The notes: generated by a model not told the origin, from the sequence alone. Positions 43,307 through 53,466 are shown, numbered from the stretch's first letter. The stretch: DNA of 64,000 nucleotides from Oscillospiraceae bacterium (GCA_015064895.1 SVRI01000003.1:89968-153967), one strand, 5' to 3'. A program made the numbers and translations.

Positions 43307-43454
43307 TTTGTATTTTGGTGTAAAGGAAGTGTTTCGTCACTGCGGTGACGAGTTACTTTTGAACATGGACAAAAGTACATAGAACAACTCCGCATAGTAA
43401 AAACCATCAGCAAAAAAAGCAATAACACAAAAATTTCACCCCACCACGATTCTA

Positions 43455-44729
43455 TCACGTTCCGTGTGCAAAGCTTGTCGCATTATGTGACAGCATATCT
43501 ATTTTCATGGCAGATACATGGGTAATGGAACTTACCCCGTATCTGCTTCGTATTTTATCTACCGTATTGTCAATTATATTCCTTTTTTCGCGGGTAAGAT
43601 GGCTTGTGTCAAACATATTCAGCTGAACACCGCCGTCCTTGTTTACAAGGTTTGTGGCACGCAGTCCTACCGAACGAACGGGCTTGTTTACATTATAGTT
43701 TTCAACATACAGCTTTGTTGCCGCCGATGCAATTTCAACAGCATTGCTTGTAACATCGACACTCATCTGCTTTTCGGTGGTACAAAGCTCGGTACTTCTT
43801 ACGCTTATGCACACCGTTTTTGCGGCATACCCGCCGCTTCTGAGTCTGTACGCAACCTTTTCTGCAAGGGCGCAAAATACCGTGTGCACATCCTCGGCAT
43901 TTTTTAAGTCATAGGGCAATGTCACGGAATTTCCCACAGACTTTGCCTCCTGCGTTTCTCCCCATTTTGCAACCTTTGAGGTGTTGGCACCGCAGGCATC
44001 ACGGTAAAGGCTTTCGCCGTTTTTACCGAGTATGCTTCTCATGAAAAAATCATTTGAGGATGAAACGTCGCCTATGGTATTTATGCCGTAAAGATGAAGC
44101 CTTGCTCTTGAGCTTCTGCCCACAAACAACAGCTCGCCCACATCCATTTTACACACTGTGCTTTCGTAATTTCCGGGTCCTAACACCGTTACGGCATCGG
44201 GTTTTCTGAAATCCGAGGCAAGCTTTGCAAATATCTTGTTATCACTCACACCGACAGATACGGTAAGCCCTGTTTCTCTCTTTACTCTCCTGCGTATCTC
44301 ATCGGCAACACATTCGCCCATCTCAAGTGTTTTCACGTGTCTGTCGCCGGTAAGCTCAAGCCATGCTTCATCAATTCCGAAGCTTTCCACCATATCTGTA
44401 TAGCTGTAATATATTTCCTTGACAATTCTCGAATGGCGTACATACTCATCATAATTGGGAGGAACAATAACAAGTCCCGGGCATTTCTGTTTTGCCTGCC
44501 ATATTGCCTCTGCCGTCTTTACTCCGTACTTCTTTGCAATTTCATTTTTTGCAAGAACTATACCGTGTCTTTCCTCGACACTTCCGCAAACCGCAACCGG
44601 CTTTCCGCAAAGCTCGGGGCGGTATTTACATTCCACACTCGCAAAAAAATTGTTGAGGTCGGAATGCAATACTATTCTCCCCTCATTCACGCCTTTTTTA
44701 TTTATATATCTTTCTGACAGCCCTTCCAT
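43455..44729 (-). CDS. Y-family DNA polymerase (DinB/UmuC-like)
   Basis: A 424-residue translesion polymerase. Catalytic motifs: IVLHSDLNNFFASVE with the first metal-binding aspartate and the steric-gate region, YGVKTAEAIWQAKQKCP, and VESFGIDEAWLELTG with the second acidic pair (here D-E). The thumb and little-finger domains follow with GVSDNKIFAKLASDFRKPDA. GAGGTG stands 7 bp before the ATG at 44729; the TTG at 44750 lies within the site. The promoter overlaps LexA-like boxes, so it is probably SOS-induced. The DIDE variant is compatible with UmuC- or PolIV-type activity. Confidence 0.9.
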   Translation of the reverse strand: MEGLSERYINKKGVNEGRIVLHSDLNNFFASVECKYRPELCGKPVAVCGSVEERHGIVLAKNEIAKKYGVKTAEAIWQAKQKCPGLVIVPPNYDEYVRHSRIVKEIYYSYTDMVESFGIDEAWLELTGDRHVKTLEMGECVADEIRRRVKRETGLTVSVGVSDNKIFAKLASDFRKPDAVTVLGPGNYESTVCKMDVGELLFVGRSSRARLHLYGINTIGDVSSSNDFFMRSILGKNGESLYRDACGANTSKVAKWGETQEAKSVGNSVTLPYDLKNAEDVHTVFCALAEKVAYRLRSGGYAAKTVCISVRSTELCTTEKQMSVDVTSNAVEIASAATKLYVENYNVNKPVRSVGLRATNLVNKDGGVQLNMFDTSHLTREKRNIIDNTVDKIRSRYGVSSITHVSAMKIDMLSHNATSFAHGT

Positions 44730-44774
44730 GTATTCACCTCTTTTTAGCAAACGGCGGTTCTAAACGCAAGTTCT

Positions 44775-44812
44775 AAACATTTGTTCTGTTTAGTATTATA
44801 GCACAGTTGTTC
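44775..44812 (-). promoter_or_regulatory. LexA-like boxes at the polymerase promoter
   Basis: On the minus strand GAACAAATGTTT (44786-44775), one mismatch to GAAC-N4-GTTC, just after the -10, and GAACAACTGTGC (44812-44801) inside the -35/-10 spacer, two mismatches. A third weak GAAC-N4-GTGT lies at 44842. Confidence 0.62.
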
Positions 44813-44823
44813 TGTTTTGTCAA
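44795..44823 (-). promoter_or_regulatory. Promoter of the Y-family polymerase gene
   Basis: On the minus strand TTGACA (44823-44818), 17 bp, TATAAT (44800-44795); both hexamers are perfect. Confidence 0.9.
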
Positions 44824-44906
44824 GAGGTTTTGGACGTTTTTTCGAACATTTGTGTGTGGGTGATTTTTTCGGGATTTTATCCACTTTTAACACACATTCA
44901 CAGAGA

Positions 44907-44966
44907 CATTAACATTAACATTATCATTATCATTATCATTATCATTATCATTATCATTTACATTAG
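44907..44966. repeat. Hexanucleotide microsatellite, ten units
   Basis: Ten consecutive 6-bp units: two CATTAA, six perfect CATTAT, then CATTTA and CATTAG. It lies about 85-145 bp upstream of the polymerase promoter. Confidence 0.96.
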
Positions 44967-44970
44967 GCAA

Positions 44971-45060
44971 AAGTTTGGCAGCGGTTTGGTGACGGTTTGG
45001 TGCAAGTTCGGTACAAGTTCGGTACAAGTTTGGTAACGGTTTGGCAGAGGTTTGGTACAA
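44971..45060. repeat. 11-bp tandem repeat, eight units
   Basis: GTTTGG or GTTCGG recurs at 44973, 44984, 44995, 45006, 45017, 45028, 45039 and 45050, exactly every 11 bp, with a two- to five-base variable part (for example GTACAA, TAAC, CAGA). The spacing is about one helical turn. The stretch 44830-45069 has no gene. Confidence 0.95.
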
Positions 45061-45069
45061 AAAGGCAAC

Positions 45070-45093
45070 AAAAAAAGACGGTTTCCCGTCTTT
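45070..45093 (-). terminator. Terminator after the hemW-Dabb unit
   Basis: On the minus strand AAAGACGG, loop GAAA, CCGTCTTT, then TTTTG. Confidence 0.88.
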
Positions 45094-45116
45094 AATGTGT
45101 ATGATATGTATCTAAA

Positions 45117-45404
45117 TTATACGTAGGAATCGACTGCTATCACCGATTCCGCAACCGTTTTTATATACGCTTTTATTTCGCAATGATATTTATCGTTCTG
45201 GTAATCCTCAAGTGCCTTTTCGTCATCAAGTGTACAGCAAAGAAAAACATCATACGAACGCTCCGAGCCGATAAAGTCGCAACAAACCTCAAAGCTTCTC
45301 ATCATCTGCACTTTACCGTCCATTGAAAGCAGCATATTTTTTGCCGCTTGCTTCGACTCATCGCTTCTGTCTTTTAGTTTTATCATTATTGCATGCTTAA
45401 TCAT
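45117..45404 (-). CDS. Dabb family (dimeric alpha-beta barrel) protein
   Basis: A 95-residue ferredoxin-like-fold protein of the stress-responsive A/B barrel family, typified by MIKHAIMIKLKDRSDE at the start, SFEVCCDFIGSERSYDVFLC and ALEDYQNDKYHCEIKAYI. These small proteins dimerise; most have no known activity. AGAGGT is 8 bp before the ATG, and the gene begins 17 bp after the hemW stop, so the two form a unit. The chain has several cysteines, uncommon in the family. Confidence 0.88.
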   Translation of the reverse strand: MIKHAIMIKLKDRSDESKQAAKNMLLSMDGKVQMMRSFEVCCDFIGSERSYDVFLCCTLDDEKALEDYQNDKYHCEIKAYIKTVAESVIAVDSYV

Positions 45405-45421
45405 ATTTTTTACCTCTTACA

Positions 45422-46597
45422 TCAGGAATTGGAGCCGGGAATCACAAGTTCTTCACCAACCATACGGGCAAGTATATAGTTTGAAACATACATTCCTTTG
45501 GGTGTGAAGGCATAACCCGTTTTGGTCTTTTCTATATGTCCCGAATTTATATACGGCCACATCTTTTCATAGTAAAGCGACTCAAAGCTTCTGCCAAAGC
45601 GTTTTTTGAACTTTGCAAGGTTTACGCCGTCGCAAAGTCTGAATCTGAGCATTACATATTCGGCAATTCTTGCCTGAGGCGGTATATCAACATACTCATC
45701 AATGAGTGTTTCTGACGGTCTCTTGGTTTCATCAAAGGAATCAATATAAAGATTGATATTGCGTTTGAACGAAAAGCGTTTACCGCCGAAATAGGAATGT
45801 GCCGCAGGACCGAAGCCTATATACTCATCACAGTTCCAATATCTGAGATTATGTCTGCACGCCTTGAAACGTTTTGAAAAATTAGAAATTTCATACTGTC
45901 TGAAGCCGAAATATTTAAGAAGCTCTGCCGTTTCAAAGTACATTTCACATTCCGAATCCTCATCCGGAAGATTCAGGTCATGTCTGTTATACCAGAAGGG
46001 TGTCCCCTCCTCTATTTTAAGACCGTAAAGTGAAATATGGTCAACATTGAGGCTGACTGCGGTATTGATATTTTCAAAAAGCTTTTCCTTGGTCTGATCG
46101 GGAAGTCCGTAGATAAGGTCGATACTGACATTTTCAAATTTTGCCTTTCTTGCCGCAGTTATACAGGAGTATATATCCTCTGAATTATGTCTTCTTCCGC
46201 ACTTTTTAAGGTCATCATCATCAAAGCTCTGTGCACCGATGCTAAGTCGGTTAATACCCAGCTTTCTCATGGTTTTAAGCTTAGATTCATTGACGGTACC
46301 GGGATTTACTTCCATGGAGATTTCACATCTTGACGAAAGGCGGAAGTTTTTCTTCACTTCCTTCATTACCGTCTTAATCTGGGCATCCGAAAGAAGTGAC
46401 GGTGTTCCGCCGCCGATATAAACAGAGGTTACTATATAATTCTTTGTCTGAATTTTATATTCCTGCATATGCTTGACAAGGGCAGATACATATCTGTCCT
46501 TCTTCTCTTCATCTGCACCTGCAATGGAATAAAAATCGCAGTAATTACATTTGCTTAGGCAAAATGGAATGTGGATGTATAGTCCGAGACCTTTCAT
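45422..46597 (-). CDS. hemW: Radical SAM protein HemW (coproporphyrinogen III oxidase-like, heme chaperone)
   Basis: A 391-residue radical SAM protein with the 4Fe-4S cluster motif CLSKCNYCDF (C-x3-C-x2-C) in the opening GLYIHIPFCLSKCNYC, then IGGGTPSLL, EVNPGTVNESKL and RLSIGAQSFDDDDLK. HemW binds heme and is not an oxygen-independent coproporphyrinogen oxidase in most bacteria. It normally follows lepA directly in Firmicutes; here a 637-bp spacer of repeats intervenes. It is followed by the Dabb gene. Confidence 0.93.
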   Translation of the reverse strand: MKGLGLYIHIPFCLSKCNYCDFYSIAGADEEKKDRYVSALVKHMQEYKIQTKNYIVTSVYIGGGTPSLLSDAQIKTVMKEVKKNFRLSSRCEISMEVNPGTVNESKLKTMRKLGINRLSIGAQSFDDDDLKKCGRRHNSEDIYSCITAARKAKFENVSIDLIYGLPDQTKEKLFENINTAVSLNVDHISLYGLKIEEGTPFWYNRHDLNLPDEDSECEMYFETAELLKYFGFRQYEISNFSKRFKACRHNLRYWNCDEYIGFGPAAHSYFGGKRFSFKRNINLYIDSFDETKRPSETLIDEYVDIPPQARIAEYVMLRFRLCDGVNLAKFKKRFGRSFESLYYEKMWPYINSGHIEKTKTGYAFTPKGMYVSNYILARMVGEELVIPGSNS

Positions 46598-46651
46598 ATA
46601 GGGATAACCTCTTTTTTTATTTTTAAGAATATTTCACCGTCTGCAGACGGC

Positions 46652-46850
46652 AAGTCGTACTTTTGTCCCGAAACAAAAGTACCAAAAATTCTCCACTCAA
46701 CAAGAGGGGATGGCTCGACACAAACCTCGGGCAAAACGGAAATATCAGCGAGTCTGCGCTGACCTCCCCTCTTTCGCCGTGGAGGCTTAACTCCTCTCTC
46801 TTGGTGTTTATGCTACCTTGATTTCATATTTCCCGATCGTCGATGTTTGA
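46652..46850 (+). repeat. Dispersed intergenic repeat, copy C
   Basis: Opens with the hairpin ACTTTTGTCCCGAAACAAAAGT, continues TCTCCACTCAACAAGAGGGG, then CAGCGAGTCTGCGCTGACC and ends TTTCGCCGTGGAGGCTTAAC. It is the best preserved copy and matches copy A (34.6 kb) and inverted copy B (35.1 kb). It lies between hemW and the 168-bp array. Confidence 0.85.
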
Positions 46851-46901
46851 TGGTCGGGAAAAGTTTGCTTTGCGACACCGAGGGCTTGGTTTTAGTCAAA
46901 G

Positions 46902-47237
46902 TTTGCCGTCGGGCTTTCCCAACCCGTTAGTTTGCCGACGTGTCTTTTCGACTGAGTTTGACCGCTTTGATTTGTGGCGGTCAAACGGTGTTTGCCTTGC
47001 GACACCGAGGGCTTGATTTTAGTCAAAGACACCCCGTATATTTGCTGTCGGGCTTTCCCGACCCGTGTATTTGCCGTCGGGCTTTCCCAACCCGTTAGTT
47101 TTCCGACGTGTCTTTTCGACTGAGTTTGACCGCTTTGATTTATGGCGGTCAAACGGTGTTTGCCTTGCGACACCGAGAGCTTGATTTTAGTCAAAAACAC
47201 CCCGTATATTTGCTGTCGGGCTTTCCCGACCCCGCTA
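46902..47237. repeat. Tandem array of a 168-bp unit between hemW and lepA
   Basis: The unit TTTGCCGTCGGGCTTTCCC starts at 46902 and 47070, 168 bp apart; the copies differ at about four positions, and the end of a further copy precedes the first. The array runs right up to the lepA stop. Each unit holds GTCGGG-CTTT-CCCGAC hairpins and the hairpin GTTTGACCGC...GCGGTCAAAC (46956 and 47124), which is the 34.3-kb hairpin with one compensated base pair. 168 is a multiple of three, so a 102-residue repetitive minus-strand frame stays open, but it has no ribosome site. Confidence 0.93.
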
Positions 47238-49058
47238 GTCTTCGTCGAATTTGAGAACTGCCATGAAGGCTTCCTGCGGTACTTCTACCGAGCCGAAGGA
47301 ACGCATTCTCTTTTTACCTTCCTTCTGTTTTTCAAGAAGCTTCTTCTTTCTTGTAATGTCACCGCCGTAACACTTGGCAAGAACGTCTTTTCTCATAGCT
47401 TTTACGGTTTCTCTTGCGATAATCTTACCGCCGACTGCCGCCTGAATGGGTATTTCAAAGAGCTGTCTCGGTATATTATCCTTGAGTTTTTCGGCAATCT
47501 TTCGTGCTCTTGCATATGCCTTATCCGTATGAACGATAAAGGAAAGAGCATCGACGATTTCGCCGTTGAGAAGAATATCGAGTTTTACAAGTTTACTCGG
47601 TTCATAGCCTGCAAGCTCATAGTCGAGAGACGCATAGCCTCGTGTTTTGGACTTGAGTGCATCAAAAAAGTCATAGACAATTTCATTAAGAGGCAGTGTA
47701 TAGTGTACCTCTGCTCTTGTTGTATCAAGATATGTCATGTCCTTATATGTGCCTCGTCTTTCCTGACAAAGCTCCATTATCGCACCGACATATTCGGTGG
47801 GACATATAATACTTGCATTTACAACAGGCTCAAAAGCCTGTTCGATTTCATCACCCGACGGGAAGTTTGTGGGGTTATCTATATAGTATTCGTCACCGCT
47901 CTTGGGTTTAATCTTATAAATAACGCTGGGGGCTGTTGTAATAAGGTCGAGGTTAAATTCACGTTCGAGTCTTTCCTCTAAGATTTCCATGTGAAGAAGT
48001 CCCAAGAATCCGCAACGGAAGCCAAAGCCGAGTGCCTGGGATGTTTCGGGTTCATAGGTAAGAGCAGCATCGTTAAGGGCAAGCTTTTCAAGGGCTTCAC
48101 GAAGGTCTGTATATCTTGCACCGTCGGCAGGATAGATACCCGAAAATACAACGGGAAGTGCCTTTTTAAAGCCGGGAAGAGCTTCGGCGGCAGGATTGTT
48201 TGCAAGAGTGATTGTGTCGCCCACCTGTGTATCTCCGACAGTCTTGATTGCTGCTGTGATATATCCAACCTCACCTGCGTGAAGTTCATCACTCTTTGCA
48301 AAGCCGAAAGCATCCAGGAAGCCCACCTCTGTTACTTCATAGGTGACACCTGTTGACATCATCTTGATTGTGTCGCCAACCTTCACCTTACCGTCATAGA
48401 CTCTGATATATACAACAACGCCTCTGTAGGAATCGTAGTAGGAGTCAAAGATAAGCGACTTGAAAGGTGCATTGATATCGCCTTTAGGTTCGGGGATATT
48501 CTTTACAACCTGCACGAGTACATCTTCAATATTAAGTCCTGCCTTTGCGGAAACGGCAGGTGCTTCATCGGCAGGAATACCGATGATATCCTCGATTTCC
48601 TTACGTGTGCCTTCGATATCGGCAGACGGAAGGTCTATTTTATTGATAACGGGAATGATTTCAAGGTTATTATCAACTGCAAGGTAGGCATTGGCAAGTG
48701 TCTGTGCCTCGATACCCTGAGTAGAGTCAACAACCAAAAGTGCACCCTCACAGGCAGAAAGAGAACGGGACACTTCGTAGTTAAAGTCAACGTGGCCGGG
48801 AGTGTCGATAAGGTTAAGAGTGTAGTTTTCACCCTCGTATTCATAGTTGATTTTAACGGCTCTTGCCTTGATTGTAATACCTCTTTCTCTTTCGAGGTCC
48901 ATATTATCAAGAACCTGTTCTTCCATTTCTCTTTTCTGAACGGTATTTGTAAGTTCAAGAAGTCTATCGGCAAGGGTACTCTTACCGTGGTCAATATGGG
49001 CTATGATACAAAAGTTTCTTATATGCTTTAAATCGCGGTTATTGTTTGAGGCTGCCAT
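47235..49058 (-). CDS. lepA: Elongation factor 4 (LepA), ribosomal back-translocase GTPase
   Basis: A 607-residue translational GTPase acting on stalled or pre-translocation ribosomes. G-motifs are [17 protein letters not shown] (G1), RERGITIKA (G2), [10 protein letters not shown] (G3), [12 protein letters not shown] (G4) and SAKAGLN (G5). The EF-4-specific C-terminal domain ends with [20 protein letters not shown]. The ATG at 49058 follows GGAGG; the open frame extends 51 codons further upstream over the promoter but is not used. Confidence 0.97.
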   Translation of the reverse strand: MAASNNNRDLKHIRNFCIIAHIDHGKSTLADRLLELTNTVQKREMEEQVLDNMDLERERGITIKARAVKINYEYEGENYTLNLIDTPGHVDFNYEVSRSLSACEGALLVVDSTQGIEAQTLANAYLAVDNNLEIIPVINKIDLPSADIEGTRKEIEDIIGIPADEAPAVSAKAGLNIEDVLVQVVKNIPEPKGDINAPFKSLIFDSYYDSYRGVVVYIRVYDGKVKVGDTIKMMSTGVTYEVTEVGFLDAFGFAKSDELHAGEVGYITAAIKTVGDTQVGDTITLANNPAAEALPGFKKALPVVFSGIYPADGARYTDLREALEKLALNDAALTYEPETSQALGFGFRCGFLGLLHMEILEERLEREFNLDLITTAPSVIYKIKPKSGDEYYIDNPTNFPSGDEIEQAFEPVVNASIICPTEYVGAIMELCQERRGTYKDMTYLDTTRAEVHYTLPLNEIVYDFFDALKSKTRGYASLDYELAGYEPSKLVKLDILLNGEIVDALSFIVHTDKAYARARKIAEKLKDNIPRQLFEIPIQAAVGGKIIARETVKAMRKDVLAKCYGGDITRKKKLLEKQKEGKKRMRSFGSVEVPQEAFMAVLKFDED

Positions 49059-49089
49059 AGTTTCCTCCAGTTTAAATTTATACCTATAC

Positions 49090-49118
49090 AGTATACTACA
49101 ATTCCATTTTCTTTTCAA
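49090..49118 (-). promoter_or_regulatory. Promoter of lepA
   Basis: On the minus strand TTGAAA (49118-49113), 17 bp, TATACT (49095-49090). Confidence 0.75.
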
Positions 49119-49231
49119 GAGGGGTTTAAACAAATTTACATTTTCATATAAGAAAAAATGCAGTTTCGTCCGCATAGACACAAAACTGAAAAAATAACAA
49201 AAAACAAACAAATTTTTTAATACAAAAACTA

Positions 49232-49260
49232 TTGAAAAACAGTTTACAAAAAGGTATAAT
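49232..49260 (+). promoter_or_regulatory. Promoter of the GH99-like gene
   Basis: TTGAAA (49232-49237), 17 bp, TATAAT (49255-49260), 66 bp before the start codon. Confidence 0.8.
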
Positions 49261-49326
49261 GAATTAATCTGGAATTTAACAAAATTTTCCGTTTCAGATT
49301 CCCCTTCAAGGAAAGGAGAAATTATT

Positions 49327-52317
49327 ATGGCAAGAAAATTAAACCCCTCGGCTTATCATCTTATTGACGATGAAATCCACTACCCCGGTCATCACGAAGA
49401 ATCGGGCTGGGACACCGACCACAGAGGTGCAGGTGAGTTTTATGCTCCCACCGTCGAATACAGACGTGTAAAGAGCATAGGCAACAAGTTCCCCACATTC
49501 AGAAGACGCAACATCACCGAAGAAACAAGCGGTGTTCTCACATTTGAATGCACATTCCTTGTACAGTCGGGTGACGGACTTTACCTCGGTTTCTGGGGCG
49601 ACAAGGGAATCGAAAACGAAGCCTTTGTTCTCAGACAGTCTGAAGGATATTTCTATGCAGGCGACAAGGCGGTATTTAAGGCCGACAATGAATGGCATTA
49701 CTTAAAAGAAATCATTGACATTGACAAGGGTGAGGTCAAGGTTCACCTTGACGGCAAATACATAGTTACTCTTCCCTTTACGGGAAAGGCTAGGAGCATC
49801 TCAAGATTCCAATTCGGTTATGAAGCAGGTACTGTAGGCGAATCGGTTGTACATGCCGACCTCAAGCTCTACAAGAACTATCTCTTTAACGATGTTGTTA
49901 TCAACAAGCAGACAACAGGTATGCCTGAAGAATATGTTATAGAAAAGGACGGCAAAGCAACACTTGTACGCCGTCAGTACAGTCCCGGCTCACACTATGC
50001 AATTTGTGAGCTCAAGGGCAATTCGGGTTCTGTTACCACCGTTACAAGAAGCTTTGACAGAACAGGCGGTGTTGTGGGATATGAAATGAAGTACAATCTT
50101 CCCAAAGTCGGCGGCAAGCTTACGGTAAGCCTTCTTTCGGCCGGTGAAGAAGTAATTTCAATCTATGATGAATATACAGAAATCCGCTGTAAAGACGGTG
50201 CACTCAGAAGCCACTCAAAGAACGTATGGCAGACTCTGAGAATTGAAGCTGACACAGACACAAACACAGCACTTATCCGTCTTAACGGCAAAAAAGTATC
50301 AACCGTTGCATTTGACAACGATGCCGAGTTTATCGACGGCGTAAGAATTGCATTTGTATGCGACAAGGCGGCTTGCCTACAGTTTACAGACATGAAGGCA
50401 TTCCCCATTCCTCCGCTTCCTTCCGATTACGTTCCCGAACCAGTTATCCCCAAGAAGAAGGGCGACTACTATGTAGGTATGAACATCTGCTCACTTTGGA
50501 GAACAGGTACACACTACGGTTGGGACTGTATTACACCTTTCCCCGAAAACAAGCCCCTTCTCGGCTACTACGACGAAGGTGTTACGGAAACAGCCGACTG
50601 GGAACTCAAGTGGATGGCTGAGCACGGTCTTGACTTCCAGCTCTACTGCTGGTATGCAAGTGAAAGCAACATGCCTATGGTAAAGACTATGCTCTCGAGT
50701 GAAATTCATGACGGTCATATGCTTGCAAAGTACTCCGACAAGGTTAAAATCGGTCTTCTCTGGGAAGCATCCCTCGGACAGCCGAGATGCTTTGAAGATT
50801 TGAGAGACTACTATTTCCCTTACTTTATTGACTATTTCTTCTCGGATGAAAGATACATGCAGATTGACGGTTATGCCATAATGTCAATCTATGCACCCGA
50901 TAGACTTGCGGCGAATGTCGGAGGTCCTGCGGTACTCAAGAAGTCTCTTGACTATCTCAGACGCGAAGTAAAGAAGCTTGGCTACAAAGGTCTTGTCATT
51001 CTCTGTTGCGGCGAAAGCATGCCTGTATATAAGGCTTGCGGTATTGACGGCGTTCATGCATACAACTGGGGTCACAAGGGTTACGATGTCGAGTTCACAA
51101 AGAGCAGAGTTCTCTGCAACATGAACGAAGGCAGCTGCCACACAGTTCCGACAGTTTCCAGCGGTTATAACCTTCTCGGCTGGACAGGAAAGCGTTCACC
51201 TGTTCTTGAGCCCGACGACATGGTAGAGCTTTTAGAGTGGGCAAAGGACGACATTGTTTCACAGTATGACAAGAACTCATGGAAGTCAAAGCTCATTATG
51301 CTCTCGACATGGAACGAATACGGCGAAGGCACATACATGTGTCCTGCAGGTGTTCACGGCTTTGGTTATCTTGATGCTTTAAGAACCGTATTCCGTGAAG
51401 ATGTTCCCCACGTTGACGTTATCCCCAATCAGGATCAGCTTGACAGAATCAACATTCTCCATCCTCAGGACAGAGCACTCATAGCTCCTGCCGATTCGCT
51501 TCCCAAGGATGAAACAGACTACGGTATCATAAAGAAGTACGAATTCAAGAACGAAGAAGACTTAGAGAAGTGGGAAATTCACAATCTCACAAGCTACGAA
51601 TTCAAGGCAAATATGATGTTCGGTCACTCGGAACAGGATGATCCCTACATGATTCTCCACGACGACGAGCTTCTTCCCATTGATGCGGAAAAGATTGGCA
51701 AATTCGTTGTTCATATCAGAACAAGAAAGCCTATCGACAATGCCTGCTGTATTCAGTTCGGTTTTGCTTTTAATCCCGAAATGAACTACTATCCCTTCCA
51801 GCCCCATTGCATAACCGACCCCTACGGAGTTGCAGAGCTTACAATCGAGCCTAAGCGTTTCCCCGAAATGGACTGGCACGGAATTATTCACGGCTTAAGA
51901 TTTGACCCCGTTTGGAAGCAGGGTGATTTTGAGCTTTTGGACATTGAAATTCATGCGGCAGGTCCTGTTATGAATCTCAAGGTAAACGGTGACATTGTAG
52001 ACACAGCCCACGACTGCTATGTTGAAGACGGCGTGCTCTACATTCCCTTTGACACAAAAAGTAAGCTCAAGAGACTTCCCAACATGTACTACGAATGGGA
52101 CAGCACATGTGAAATGCTGACAGTCTTTTCCGAAAAGACAGCGGTATTTGTAAAGGACTGCGACGTTGTAAGCATTGACGGCGTTGATGTCAAGATGAAG
52201 AAGCCTCTTACATTCATTGACGGTATTCCCCACATTCAGGCTGATATCTTCTGTGAAATCATGGGTATGGAATACGAACTCGGTGAAAGTGAAGTAAGAC
52301 TTAATCACAAGAAGTAA
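49327..52317 (+). CDS. Large protein with a GH99-like/WbsX-type domain, probable glycan-active enzyme
   Basis: A 996-residue protein with no signal peptide, so either cytosolic or exported by an unusual route. Residues 1-370 are two beta-sandwich segments with a LamG-like look ([20 protein letters not shown]). Residues 375-700 resemble the GH99-like or WbsX family: [26 protein letters not shown], and [19 protein letters not shown]. About 720-880 is another beta domain, and the last 110 residues ([20 protein letters not shown], then [13 protein letters not shown]) resemble a copper-amine-oxidase stalk domain. AAGGAG is well placed. Glycosidase or transferase activity is likely; substrate unknown. 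Confidence 0.72.
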   Translation: MARKLNPSAYHLIDDEIHYPGHHEESGWDTDHRGAGEFYAPTVEYRRVKSIGNKFPTFRRRNITEETSGVLTFECTFLVQSGDGLYLGFWGDKGIENEAFVLRQSEGYFYAGDKAVFKADNEWHYLKEIIDIDKGEVKVHLDGKYIVTLPFTGKARSISRFQFGYEAGTVGESVVHADLKLYKNYLFNDVVINKQTTGMPEEYVIEKDGKATLVRRQYSPGSHYAICELKGNSGSVTTVTRSFDRTGGVVGYEMKYNLPKVGGKLTVSLLSAGEEVISIYDEYTEIRCKDGALRSHSKNVWQTLRIEADTDTNTALIRLNGKKVSTVAFDNDAEFIDGVRIAFVCDKAACLQFTDMKAFPIPPLPSDYVPEPVIPKKKGDYYVGMNICSLWRTGTHYGWDCITPFPENKPLLGYYDEGVTETADWELKWMAEHGLDFQLYCWYASESNMPMVKTMLSSEIHDGHMLAKYSDKVKIGLLWEASLGQPRCFEDLRDYYFPYFIDYFFSDERYMQIDGYAIMSIYAPDRLAANVGGPAVLKKSLDYLRREVKKLGYKGLVILCCGESMPVYKACGIDGVHAYNWGHKGYDVEFTKSRVLCNMNEGSCHTVPTVSSGYNLLGWTGKRSPVLEPDDMVELLEWAKDDIVSQYDKNSWKSKLIMLSTWNEYGEGTYMCPAGVHGFGYLDALRTVFREDVPHVDVIPNQDQLDRINILHPQDRALIAPADSLPKDETDYGIIKKYEFKNEEDLEKWEIHNLTSYEFKANMMFGHSEQDDPYMILHDDELLPIDAEKIGKFVVHIRTRKPIDNACCIQFGFAFNPEMNYYPFQPHCITDPYGVAELTIEPKRFPEMDWHGIIHGLRFDPVWKQGDFELLDIEIHAAGPVMNLKVNGDIVDTAHDCYVEDGVLYIPFDTKSKLKRLPNMYYEWDSTCEMLTVFSEKTAVFVKDCDVVSIDGVDVKMKKPLTFIDGIPHIQADIFCEIMGMEYELGESEVRLNHKK

Positions 52318-52331
52318 TTAGTTTGCAAAAC

Positions 52332-52364
52332 AAAAAGAGGACACTTATGTGTCCTCTTTCTTTC
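52332..52364. terminator. Bidirectional terminator after the GH99-like gene
   Basis: AAAGAGGACAC, loop TTAT, GTGTCCTCTTT, then CTTTC on the right and an A-run on the left. It can also end the convergent zinc-ribbon gene. Confidence 0.9.
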
Positions 52365-52368
52365 ATTC

Positions 52369-53361
52369 TCATTCGTCGATTTCGCTTAAATTTTTAATTC
52401 TCCAAGGTGAATCGGGTGCATATCTGTAAAACTCCATTGCTCTGCGGTATCTGATAATCACTATTCCTATCATGACAAATGCAACAGCACCGCAAATTCC
52501 GGAAAGTACCGGAAAGACAGTACCCGACATAAACACCGACATAAGCAGCATACCTGCTATACCGAAGGACGCAACAACAACATATTTTGAAACCGAGTCG
52601 GCAGGATAATCACTGCCTGCTGCGTATGAAAAACAGTCAATCGTATCACCCAGCTTTACAAAATAAGCAGCAACCGCAAAAAATACGGCACCAACCAAAA
52701 CTATGGGAAAAATCATCAGCAGATTGCCATCTGCCAGCGAGGCAAGGCATCCCAGAAAGCCAAAAAGTGCATATACTCCAAAACAAAATACGGATATAAC
52801 CGTAAATATGGTTCTGACTACTTTGACAATTGTGAATCCTGCCGTGGACATCATATTGATTCTTGTGTCAAAGGATGTGAAGAACACTACCCACAAGCCT
52901 ATACACACAACTATTGACGGAAGCTGTAACGCAAATGCCGCAAATCCAGCAGCATTACTGTCAAGAGAAAAATCAAAAACATCGTAAAGAATATCTCCAA
53001 GCATGTTATTCATTGAATCGTAAAAGAATATCGACAAATCGTTGCCTGCTGCAAGAATCCCGAGAAAGTTCATGAAAACCATCATTGTAAAGGATACAAG
53101 TAAAACAATCATAAGCGGAGAATGGCACTGATTTTTCACTTCCTCAACAACAGAAACGGATGTATACCTTGGTCCTTTATAAGTATATACGGGTTCGGGT
53201 GCGGGTACGTATACAGGTGCAGGAGCCGGTGTCGGTGCAGGTGTCGGAACATATTCGGGTTTCTTTTCTGACATTGCAGTTATATCATCAACCCTTTTTC
53301 CGCAGACAACGCAAAACCTTGCATTTTCCTTTAACTGACTTCCGCATGAAGGGCAAAACAT
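52369..53361 (-). CDS. Zinc-ribbon membrane protein (first of a pair)
   Basis: A 330-residue protein beginning with a zinc ribbon, CPSCGSQLKENARFCVVC, then a proline-alanine-rich linker (PTPAPTPAPAPVYVPAPEP, residues 38-62) and about six transmembrane segments (residues 80-320). The layout suggests a cytosolic zinc domain on a flexible stalk ahead of the membrane part. The neighbouring 53.5-54.4 kb gene encodes the same layout. I know no function. It has its own promoter and a terminator shared with the GH99-like gene. Confidence 0.75.
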   Translation of the reverse strand: MFCPSCGSQLKENARFCVVCGKRVDDITAMSEKKPEYVPTPAPTPAPAPVYVPAPEPVYTYKGPRYTSVSVVEEVKNQCHSPLMIVLLVSFTMMVFMNFLGILAAGNDLSIFFYDSMNNMLGDILYDVFDFSLDSNAAGFAAFALQLPSIVVCIGLWVVFFTSFDTRINMMSTAGFTIVKVVRTIFTVISVFCFGVYALFGFLGCLASLADGNLLMIFPIVLVGAVFFAVAAYFVKLGDTIDCFSYAAGSDYPADSVSKYVVVASFGIAGMLLMSVFMSGTVFPVLSGICGAVAFVMIGIVIIRYRRAMEFYRYAPDSPWRIKNLSEIDE

Positions 53362-53396
53362 TTATAATCACCTCTGAATAACAATTATTTGACAAA

Positions 53397-53425
53397 ATTA
53401 TACATTCATTTTTGCAAATTGTCAA
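53397..53425 (-). promoter_or_regulatory. Promoter of the first zinc-ribbon gene
   Basis: On the minus strand TTGACA (53425-53420), 17 bp, TATAAT (53402-53397); both perfect. Confidence 0.88.
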
Positions 53426-53432
53426 CATCGGA

Positions 53433-53463
53433 CAAAAAAAGACGGCTATTATAAGCCGTCTTA
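53433..53463 (-). terminator. Terminator of the second zinc-ribbon gene
   Basis: On the minus strand AAGACGGCT, 6-base loop, AGCCGTCTT, then TTTTTG. Confidence 0.9.
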
Positions 53464-53466
53464 AAA

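Noticed and set aside
43270..43458. 62-residue minus-strand frame after the polymerase gene
   Set aside because: Covers the SLOG terminator and a repeat-like fragment near 43.35 kb; no ribosome site.
44830..45036. 68-residue frame with an isoleucine run
   Set aside because: Translation of the hexamer microsatellite and 11-bp repeats; no ribosome site.
44971..45060. Possible CRISPR-like array
   Set aside because: Units are 11 bp with no spacers of constant length, and no cas genes are near.
46892..47200. 102-residue repetitive minus-strand frame
   Set aside because: It is only the 168-bp repeat read through, open because 168 is a multiple of three; no ribosome site and no compositional sign of a protein.
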